Below are positions 50,217 through 54,907 of a stretch of 54,907 bases of DNA, in pieces; position 1 is the stretch's first letter; every line of letters begins with the position of its first letter. Location: NCBI GenBank assembly GCA_030627405.1, contig DAOUSD010000001.1:1-54907 (forward strand). Direction: 5' to 3'. The DNA is from Deltaproteobacteria bacterium (GTDB lineage: Bacteria; Desulfobacterota; Desulfobacteria; Desulfobacterales; ETH-SRB1). The position numbers and the translations under genes were made by a program. The notes below the pieces were generated by a model that ran no database searches, was not told the DNA's origin, and was given only the letters and a program-made list of their open reading frames with translations.

Positions 50217-50388
50217 TTCGTTTGCGGAATTAAAGGAAATGAGGTTAAAAACTAGATACAGTATGCGACAAATAAGTAAAAAAACAGGAGTAAGTACCCC
50301 AACGATAAGCCGTATAGAAAAAGGGAATAATGCTGAATACCAGAACGTTAAAAAATTATACGAGTTTTATGTAGCAAATGAGGCATAA
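50056..50388 (+). CDS. XRE-type HTH protein joined across an attC-like core, 110 aa
   Basis: Residues 1-52 (MINENVTKVLDQLKYIAEFE onward) lie in the loop of site E. From Met53 (50212) begins a complete XRE-type HTH (MPSFAELKEMRLKTRYSMRQ, then ISKKTGVSTPTISRIEKGNN). The HTH could also be translated alone from 50212. It is the only Cro/CI-like domain in the window and a candidate regulator. The stop lies in the left core of site F. Confidence 0.6.
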   Translation: MINENVTKVLDQLKYIAEFEESKNGNKGHVIWSYNFYKLSQAIVKLLNKHIIMPSFAELKEMRLKTRYSMRQISKKTGVSTPTISRIEKGNNAEYQNVKKLYEFYVANEA

Positions 50389-50584
50389 TGGTTGGCTAAG
50401 TTTTGAAGTTTTAACGTAAAAAAAATAGATAATGACAACAGAAGATTATTTTAACCAAGACGATTTACTTGCTACAAGTAAAGTACCAAAAGAGATACGA
50501 AGATTTACATACTTCGATTTATTAAAGTTCGCTGAATATTACCACAGAAGTGAGTTAAAGCTTTTAAATTTAGACTTTGCTAGC
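50382..50584 (+). repeat. attC-like site F
   Basis: The left arm has CTAAGTTTTGAAGTTTTAAC; the right arm, in coding sequence at about 50552-50572, has GTTAAAGCTTTTAAATTTAG, its near-perfect complement. The right core is degenerate (GCTAGC). Confidence 0.45.
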
Positions 50585-50695
50585 AAGCGAAGCGAACTGT
50601 TAATTGGCTTTATGGAAGATTTACGAAAAAACGGAGAACTACCAGAGTTGCTGAGCATTGAAAAAAGAGCTGCGAATTATTCAGCCAATTTATAG
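50432..50695 (+). CDS. Array protein with C-terminal cassette module, 87 aa
   Basis: The N-terminal part (MTTEDYFNQDDLLATSKVPK) is in the loop of site F. From codon 50 (core at 50579) follows a module (ASKRSELLIGFMEDLRKNGE) related to those of the junction gene and 50782-51162. Helical; no family known. The stop lies just before site G. Confidence 0.5.
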   Translation: MTTEDYFNQDDLLATSKVPKEIRRFTYFDLLKFAEYYHRSELKLLNLDFASKRSELLIGFMEDLRKNGELPELLSIEKRAANYSANL

Positions 50696-51050
50696 TTGCT
50701 GACGGTAAATTGTAAGTGCTGACCGCTGTTAGATTACCGAAAGAATTTGAAACGAGAATAAAAATTATAAATTACCGAGCGATGGACATGAAAAAATTAG
50801 AATACACAGAAACACAACACACTGGAAACCACGGAGATTTCCAAAACGTAATTATACAAGTAAAATTCATGGGAATTAACTTTTACCAACCAGCCAAAAT
50901 GAAAAGTATATTTAACTACAGCTACAGGTTGGCAAAATGGAGAATATTAAGGAATATTAAGCAAGTAATTAAGGGAGACATATTTGAACAGTGGGATGGC
51001 AAAGGGTATTCTACGGGCGCAAGCGGTTTGGATTTACACTTTGTTACCCA
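50696..51050 (+). repeat. attC-like site G
   Basis: The left arm GACGGTAAATTGTAAGTGCT, GACCGC, pairs with the right arm GCGGTTTGGATTTACACTTT, GTTACCC. It is 355 bp. The right core (51043) is inside the next gene. Confidence 0.45.
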
Positions 51051-51162
51051 GCGAAGCGAACAGTTAAGCGATTTTGAGAAATGGCTTAACGACAAAGAGT
51101 ACGATTCAATGTGGACTAAACATTTAATTAGCGAATATAAAAAATTGCTTAATTGTGGGTAA
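50782..51162 (+). CDS. Array protein with C-terminal cassette module, 126 aa
   Basis: The start at 50782 or 50788 (MDMKKLEYTETQHTGNHGDF) is likelier than 50716, which would lie in the left arm. A domain of about 87 residues occupies the loop of site G. The tail after the core (VTQRSEQLSDFEKWLNDKEY) is the cassette, whose ends GTTACCCA and TGGGTAAC are exact complements. The stop lies in the core of site H. Confidence 0.5.
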   Translation: MDMKKLEYTETQHTGNHGDFQNVIIQVKFMGINFYQPAKMKSIFNYSYRLAKWRILRNIKQVIKGDIFEQWDGKGYSTGASGLDLHFVTQRSEQLSDFEKWLNDKEYDSMWTKHLISEYKKLLNCG

Positions 51163-51285
51163 CGTTCCGGCTAAGAATAGTGGGCCGCGTAGATACCAAT
51201 AATGATAAAAATAGTTATATAAATTACTAATAAACAAGGACTTAAATGTGGGCCACGCCCATTATTTTTAGACTTTGTTACAAAC
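51156..51285 (+). repeat. attC-like site H
   Basis: TGGGTAACGTTCCGGCTAAG, AATAGTGGGC, pairs with GCCCATTATTTTTAGACTTT, GTTACAAAC. It is 130 bp with no gene inside, among the most attC-like of the set. Confidence 0.65.
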
Positions 51286-51296
51286 TTTTAAAAATT

Positions 51297-51512
51297 ATGG
51301 ATTACAAGACATTGACACAACAATCAGACCATAATGCAGCTATTGAAAGAGAAGAATATAACTTATTTGCTACGATAAAGCCAAAACTTTACAAAGATGG
51401 CAACCAGTGGTGTTGCTTATATGGTGAAGATTTGCAGGTTGGAATTGCTGGTTTTGGCGATACACCATGGTTCGCAATAATGGATTGGAACAAAGGATGG
51501 CGTAAGCTATAA
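51297..51512 (+). CDS. Array protein, 71 aa
   Basis: The start at 51297 (MDYKTLTQQSDHNAAIEREE) is chosen; the longer frame begins inside site H. The C-terminal half, WCCLYGEDLQVGIAGFGDTP, is a small alpha/beta unit. The normal cassette position between sites H and I supports a free-standing gene. Function unknown. Confidence 0.55.
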   Translation: MDYKTLTQQSDHNAAIEREEYNLFATIKPKLYKDGNQWCCLYGEDLQVGIAGFGDTPWFAIMDWNKGWRKL

Positions 51513-51520
51513 TTTTATTT

Positions 51521-51618
51521 GTTTATAATGGTTTGGTTAAGTTTTGAAGCCTAACCACAAACGATTAAATTTAGTATAAACTTTACATAGGCTTTTAAAT
51601 ATAGCTTTTGTTATAAAC
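51521..51618 (+). repeat. attC-like site I
   Basis: TATAATGGTTTGGTTAAGTT, TTGAAGCC, pairs with GGCTTTTAAATATAGCTTTT, GTTATAAAC. It is 98 bp with no gene inside. Confidence 0.65.
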
Positions 51619-51628
51619 TTTTAAAATT

Positions 51629-51778
51629 ATGGATTTATTAAATGATGATACATCAATGACAGTAAGATGTGAAAACTGCGGATGGGAAGGTTACGATGAT
51701 GAATTAATTAAAAACGATGAATTTAGTAATGAAACTTATATGTATTGCCCGACTTGTTTAAGCGATAGAATTGAATAA
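51629..51778 (+). CDS. Zinc-ribbon array protein, 49 aa
   Basis: MTVRCENCGWEGYDD and YMYCPTCLSD form a canonical two-knuckle zinc ribbon. It is preceded by TTTTAAAATT, the shared array leader. Free-standing ribbons of this size are often regulatory; nothing more can be said. Confidence 0.6.
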   Translation: MDLLNDDTSMTVRCENCGWEGYDDELIKNDEFSNETYMYCPTCLSDRIE

Positions 51779-51899
51779 TTTTTATTGTTTATATAACGGC
51801 TCGTGCAAGAATAGTGGCGATTAACGCACGAAATTAGATTGAAAGAATACAGTAAAAAAGAAAAAAAGGGAGGGTTTTCTTCTCTTAAAAACTAAGAAT

Positions 51900-52763
51900 A
51901 TGAAAAACAAATTTAAAAACAATTGCTGTGATGGAATATATAACAGCTTTGATGTACACTTTACAAGTGCCTGTGATAATAAATGCGCACATTGTATTGA
52001 TATGAAATACTCTGGTTTTGATATTAAGAAACCTGATATTAACGCAATTGCAAAAACTATAATCGACAAGCAAGAAGGTTATAATGATGTTTTATTTTTA
52101 GGTGGAGAACCTTGTTTATATTTACAAGAGTTGATTGACTGCATTAAGCTTGTGAAAGCAAAAACTAAGCTTAAAATATTTGTAACTACTGCCGTGCCAA
52201 AAATATGCCACGATAGAATTGATTTATTCACAGAGCTTATTGCTTTGGTTGATGGAATGAATTTAAGCGTACAAAGCCACAATGAAGCTGTTGCAGATGA
52301 AATAAGGAAGGTTAAAAGTAAATATGACAGGCAATCTTTTTACAACAACCTACCAAGTAAAGAGAAGATTAGAATTAACCTTAATATTGTAAAGCCCTAT
52401 TTATACAAAAAAGAGGATATTGAAGAGTGTTTACTGCATTACGATAAGATGGGATTTAACTCTATTAAAATAAGTGAAATACAACACGGAAAAGATTATT
52501 TTGTTTCTTTTGAAGAAACATTTAATTTAAAGCTTGGTACACCTTATTTTAATGGATGCCAAAAATATTTAAAAATGAATGATTTGATACCAAACTTTAA
52601 AACTCCAGTACTACTAAAGAGAAGTTGCTTTATTTGCGAAAAAACGCTAAAAGCCTCTTTTATGGATGGTGTAAAAGTTTGCTCAAAATTATTTACAATA
52701 GCTAAGAAAAGCAACTATGGAGTTGTTTATGAAAACGGATGTTTAACTAAAGGATGGAGGTAA
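51900..52763 (+). CDS. Radical SAM enzyme, 287 aa
   Basis: CxxxCxxC for the SAM-binding [4Fe-4S] cluster is Cys25/Cys29/Cys32 (SACDNKCAHCID); GGEP is at 68-71. Additional Cys occur near the end (NGCQKY, RSCFICEK, VKVCSK, NGCLTK), the layout of a SPASM/twitch-like second cluster domain of peptide maturases. It starts MKNKFKNNCCDG. The 28-residue peptide gene begins five bases after its stop, so it probably modifies that peptide. A different substrate is possible. Confidence 0.8.
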   Translation: MKNKFKNNCCDGIYNSFDVHFTSACDNKCAHCIDMKYSGFDIKKPDINAIAKTIIDKQEGYNDVLFLGGEPCLYLQELIDCIKLVKAKTKLKIFVTTAVPKICHDRIDLFTELIALVDGMNLSVQSHNEAVADEIRKVKSKYDRQSFYNNLPSKEKIRINLNIVKPYLYKKEDIEECLLHYDKMGFNSIKISEIQHGKDYFVSFEETFNLKLGTPYFNGCQKYLKMNDLIPNFKTPVLLKRSCFICEKTLKASFMDGVKVCSKLFTIAKKSNYGVVYENGCLTKGWR

Positions 52764-52768
52764 AAATT

Positions 52769-52855
52769 ATGTACACAAGAATTTTAAGAAAAGTTGCAAA
52801 CGCCATTGAAGCAATGGCAGGACACTGCGGAGGCAGTACGGGACATTGTTCCTAA
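52769..52855 (+). CDS. Putative RiPP precursor peptide, 28 aa
   Basis: A short basic/helical leader (MYTRILRKVANAIEAM) is followed by a Gly/His/Cys core (AGHCGGSTGHCS) with two GHC units. It is coupled to the radical SAM gene and ends directly before a terminator, so the two form one small operon. A thioether-type or other Cys-centred modification would be the natural expectation. Confidence 0.55.
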   Translation: MYTRILRKVANAIEAMAGHCGGSTGHCS

Positions 52856-52869
52856 CCAAATTGGCTTGC

Positions 52870-52900
52870 AAAGCCAAAAGAGCGGTGGCTTTTTCTTTTT
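52870..52900 (+). terminator. Terminator of the radical SAM operon
   Basis: AAAGCCA/TGGCTTT (52870-52892) is followed by TTTTCTTTTT. An alternative TTGGC/GCCAA hairpin starts at 52861. Confidence 0.7.
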
Positions 52901-52952
52901 GGTAAATTAGCACGAAACTCGATTGAAACACAGCGCATTACCTATATATGGT

Positions 52953-53036
52953 GTTGTGCGCTGTGCTTTCTCTTCTAAAAAGTGATAAGATTCAAAATTA
53001 AAACCTATTCGCTTTTTAGGGGCATTGCGCACAACG
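52953..53036 (+). repeat. Gene-less minimal cassette
   Basis: GTTGTGCGCTGTGC at the left and GGCATTGCGCACAAC at the right enclose about 55 bases with no gene. The ends are complementary. Compare 1148-1250. Confidence 0.4.
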
Positions 53037-53433
53037 GTTTGTGTATGCATAGTGCGCTTTTGAATTACGCACAGAAGTAAAAACGAAGATAACCAGCTCC
53101 GCATACGGTGTGCGAGGGCATAAAATTAAATAAGATGATAAACAATGACTTATTAAAGGAGTTCAACGCCTTACAAAACGATGTTGAAAAGTGGAAATGG
53201 GTTAAAGAACATCAGCACACTGGCATAGTTATTATGCTGGATAATGATGATACGTTTGGTCAACTTCCCGACCAAGAAGACCCTGATGATATTCTGATAT
53301 TCCAATTCGATGATTATATTGGATACGGAGGTGTTGAAGAGTTGTTAAAAGCTTACGGCATTAAATCAGAGGGTGTGTAGGCAAAAGCCAAATACGAGAG
53401 CCAGCGCATTATGTATGACACTTTGTTATAGGC
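53025..53433 (+). repeat. attC-like site K with a gene in the loop
   Basis: The left arm ACAACGGTTTGTGTATGCAT, AGTGCGC, pairs with the right arm GCGCATTATGTATGACACTT, TGTTATAGGC. A second, damaged right arm (CCGCATACGGTGTGCGAGGG) lies at 53099-53118, before the gene, so two sites may have merged. Confidence 0.5.
53135..53380 (+). CDS. Acidic array protein, 81 aa
   Basis: The start at 53135 (MINNDLLKEFNALQNDVEKW) is preferred to 53108, which lies in repeat sequence. It is very acidic, with PDQEDPDDILIFQFDDYIGY in the middle. Relatives of unknown function occur as small genes in Bacteroidota mobile DNA in my recollection. It lies between both arms of site K. Confidence 0.55.
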   Translation: MINNDLLKEFNALQNDVEKWKWVKEHQHTGIVIMLDNDDTFGQLPDQEDPDDILIFQFDDYIGYGGVEELLKAYGIKSEGV

Positions 53434-53448
53434 TTTTAAAATTACGGG

Positions 53449-53754
53449 ATGAAAAAAGAAAAATATTACTTTAAACGTAGTGACTCTGAGATTTGCAGAA
53501 CAGTAGCTTATTTTGATAGCTATATGCAGCAAAACAATTTAACAGAGATTGAAGTATTTGAAGCTGAGCCTGAAATTATAGGCGGTGGTATATTTTGGTG
53601 TAAGGAGCATTTGTTTTGCGGTGATGGAACGACAGACACCTGTGGTAAAAAGAATTGTAAAGACTACGAGCCACGAAACAAAATAAGCGGTGTATGTAAA
53701 CACCACACCCATAGACTATATACACACGGCAATAAAGTTACATTACGATTGTAG
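53449..53754 (+). CDS. Array protein, Cys-rich, 101 aa
   Basis: The N-terminal half begins MKKEKYYFKRSDSEICRTVA. The C-terminal half has five Cys (WCKEHLFCGDGTTDTCGKKN, then KISGVCKHH), likely metal-binding. It is a normal cassette between sites K and L and is preceded by TTTTAAAATTACGGG. No family is recognised. Confidence 0.55.
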   Translation: MKKEKYYFKRSDSEICRTVAYFDSYMQQNNLTEIEVFEAEPEIIGGGIFWCKEHLFCGDGTTDTCGKKNCKDYEPRNKISGVCKHHTHRLYTHGNKVTLRL

Positions 53755-53765
53755 CAATTTTTATT

Positions 53766-53862
53766 GTCTATAACGTTGAATGTATGTGTAGTACAGCCTT
53801 GCACATATTTTCAACCTTAAATTAAACTTAATTGGCTGTATTACATATACATATTGTTAGCG
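53766..53862 (+). repeat. attC-like site L
   Basis: TCTATAACGTTGAATGTATG, TGTAGTACAGCC, pairs with GGCTGTATTACATATACATA, TTGTTAGCG. It is 97 bp. The stem is near-perfect over 20 bp: the best single example. Confidence 0.7.
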
Positions 53863-53900
53863 TTTCGTTTTTGAGCGTTGGCATTTTAAAACTTAAAGCT

Positions 53901-54080
53901 ATGGCAGAATATTGCGAAGATTGCGGATGTAAAGTGTACGGTAATGGATGCACTAATTGTAATGAAGAGTTATATATACTCGACCAATACGATGAACTTG
54001 AAATGGAAAGACCAAGTGAGGACACGGATTTTATGAAGAAAGCACGTGAACAGCAAGAGTGTTTGGCAAATGAACGCTAA
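53901..54080 (+). CDS. Zinc-finger array protein, 59 aa
   Basis: The start at 53901 (MAEYCEDCGCKVYGNGCTNC) is chosen because the longer frame begins in site L. CEDCGC...CTNC is a compact metal-binding motif. The rest is acidic and helical. The TAA is the left core of site M. Confidence 0.6.
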   Translation: MAEYCEDCGCKVYGNGCTNCNEELYILDQYDELEMERPSEDTDFMKKAREQQECLANER

Positions 54081-54182
54081 CGTTGCAGCGTATGTTGCGT
54101 TGCCAATTTAACCACGAAATTTTGATACGAGAACGTCTGTAATAATTATTTTTAGGGAGGTTCTTTTTTGTTTTAATAAATA

Positions 54183-54213
54183 GTTGGTAATTAGTAAATA
54201 ATTACTATATTTG
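54183..54213 (+). promoter_or_regulatory. Promoter inside site M
   Basis: GTTG, 19 bases, TATATTTG, close to the Bacteroidota consensus. It lies 32 bases before the gene at 54245. The only clear promoter of this class found within the array. Confidence 0.65.
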
Positions 54214-54244
54214 TAGGGTAATTATAAATTTAAACACTGAAACG

Positions 54245-54568
54245 ATGAAAACAAGAGATTACTTTACAGAAAAAACGAATGAGCTTGCACAGGAATTAAA
54301 AGCTGATATAATAGAAAGAACAAAAGAATTTATCGGTGATACATTTATGAATGATGACGAAAGCAATGCCATTGGATTCTTTAATCATATTTCCGATAGT
54401 GACGATACCGGGATGATATACAGCATCTATTTTGGTAAAGAGGAAATTACAATTTACCCGGGTGCAGAAGATTTATGCGAATATCATCTTTCTGATATTA
54501 TGGATGTACATGATTTGCTTTTATTGCACTACATAGTTTCTTCTGATAATTTTAAAAACGAAATTTAA
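54245..54568 (+). CDS. First gene of a two-gene operon, 107 aa
   Basis: This acidic protein begins MKTRDYFTEKTNELAQELKA. Its stop overlaps the next gene's ATG by one base, so expression is coupled. Together with a ribbon-helix-helix partner and its own promoter, it has the outline of a toxin-antitoxin or regulatory pair. It shows no toxin motif. Confidence 0.55.
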   Translation: MKTRDYFTEKTNELAQELKADIIERTKEFIGDTFMNDDESNAIGFFNHISDSDDTGMIYSIYFGKEEITIYPGAEDLCEYHLSDIMDVHDLLLLHYIVSSDNFKNEI

Positions 54569-54738
54569 TGACAAAAGAAAAAACAAAAGCGGTTACATTA
54601 TCGCTTACCAAAAGTGAAGAACAGGACTTAATTGATATTTCAAAAAAGCTCTTTGGGAAATCAAATAAAAGCGGAATGATTCGCTATTGGCTGAATCAAA
54701 ATAGGCTTGAAAAGCCTACAGCGGGATGGCAAAAATAA
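54568..54738 (+). CDS. Ribbon-helix-helix DNA-binding protein, 56 aa
   Basis: An N-terminal strand (KAVTLSLTKSEEQDLIDIS) and helix KSNKSGMIRYWL give the MetJ/Arc-type RHH fold. It starts at 54568 within the TAATG overlap. It is probably an autoregulator of this operon through the promoter at 54183. Confidence 0.65.
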   Translation: MTKEKTKAVTLSLTKSEEQDLIDISKKLFGKSNKSGMIRYWLNQNRLEKPTAGWQK

Positions 54739-54784
54739 TTATGGGCTTAACCCAGAAAAGTTAAATCGAAGTACTGAACCAGCA

Positions 54785-54907
54785 ATGCAATATTACGCAT
54801 TGTTAGCAAACGAAAGTGAACTGTTATTTGCTTTTTTTATGTGGTTTCGAGAGAATGGGGAAAAATACATGAATGAAAGTATTGAGAAAATGATTCAGAC
54901 ATACTTG
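54785..54907 (+). CDS. 5' part of small array protein crossing the circular junction
   Basis: From ATG at 54785 the frame (MQYYALLANESELL...) leaves the window and continues at base 104 to TAG at 116-118, 45 residues in all. The right core of site M (54802) lies in its seventh codon region, in a frame that avoids a stop. Confidence 0.5.
   Translation, partial: MQYYALLANESELLFAFFMWFRENGEKYMNESIEKMIQTYL
54805..54907. repeat. Terminal direct repeat, right copy
   Basis: Identical to bases 1-103. See the left copy. Confidence 0.95.

Larger units (their letters stand above)
51790..52962 (+). repeat. attC-like element J (split)
   Basis: The left arm TATATAACGGCTCGTGCAAG and a right core GTTGTGCGCTG lie 1.1 kb apart with weak pairing. 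The related segments GCACGAAATTAGATTGAAA (51826) and GCACGAAACTCGATTGAAA (52911) flank the radical SAM pair, suggesting insertion into, or recombination between, site centres. Confidence 0.35.
54072..54810 (+). repeat. attC-like site M
   Basis: The left arm CGCTAACGTTGCAGCGTATG, TTGC, pairs with a right arm GCAATATTACGCATTGTTAG at 54788-54807. Two genes with their own promoter lie between them, so the arms are 700 bp apart. Confidence 0.4.
48531..54907 (+). mobile_element. attC-like cassette array (CALIN-like), main part
   Basis: Thirteen attC-like palindromes (A to M) separate rightward genes over 6.4 kb; five more follow after the circular junction. No integrase is in the window. Cassette starts complement the cores at their own ends in most units, for example GTTATATGC (49317) with GCATATAAT (49642), GTTGTGCG (52953) with the GCGCACAAC core (from about 53027), and GTTAGCG (53856) with CGCTAAC (54075). 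This is an integron hallmark. Alternatively these are Bacteroidota repeats of another family. Confidence 0.6.

Noticed and set aside
1..54907. CRISPR array, diversity-generating retroelement or insertion sequence
   Set aside because: No regularly spaced short direct repeats, no reverse transcriptase, and no transposase or IS-type inverted repeats were found.

Overview
The window looks like one complete genome of an AT-rich siphovirus (long non-contractile tail) of a Bacteroidota host. The first 103 bases recur exactly as the last 103, so the sequence is probably a circular or circularly permuted molecule of 54,804 unique bases, and one small gene reads across the join. The host is inferred from promoters of the TTTG-N19/20-TAnnTTTG type, signal peptides ending in AQ/SQ on several virion-region proteins, and a Bacteroidota-type tail fibre. 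No tyrosine or serine integrase and no clear CI-type repressor were found, so lifestyle is open.

Layout. (1) About 1.7-32.7 kb is a long leftward late module. Transcribed from right to left it carries the small terminase, a GIY-YIG protein, small genes, an MT-A70 methyltransferase, a DEDD exonuclease, a broken HNH homing nuclease, large terminase, portal, protease, major capsid, connector and completion proteins, tail tube, tail chaperones with an A7 slip site, tape measure, tip proteins, a 1752-residue fibre and a lysis cassette (holin candidates and a GH73-type endolysin). It ends at a hairpin terminator at 1729-1758. (2) About 32.7-33.3 kb is a divergent control region with a late promoter, a palindromic operator candidate and a structured leader RNA candidate. 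(3) About 33.3-48.5 kb is a rightward early/middle module: many small proteins, then a RecE-like exonuclease plus RecT recombination pair, a DnaA-IV-like protein, ASCH, NinG-like and KilA-N proteins, a DnaD-like initiator and a DnaC-like helicase loader.

(4) From 48.5 kb through the end and around to 1.66 kb (about 8 kb) is the most unusual part. Short rightward genes are separated by 18 imperfect palindromes that look like integron attC sites: left arms with a (T)AAC core and right arms with a GTTR core. The first bases of most cassettes are complementary to the core at their own end, as in integron cassettes. The region resembles an integrase-less attC cluster (CALIN) inside a phage genome. 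It departs from textbook arrays in three ways. Stop codons often lie within the left core. Several genes read in frame through the right core, so that N- and C-terminal modules are joined at the recombination point. Several sites have complete genes lying between their two complementary arms. Cargo includes a radical SAM enzyme next to a 28-residue Cys/Gly/His-rich peptide (possible RiPP pair), an HTH protein, zinc-ribbon proteins and a ribbon-helix-helix operon.

All functional calls are by reading motifs and gene order; no database search was run.
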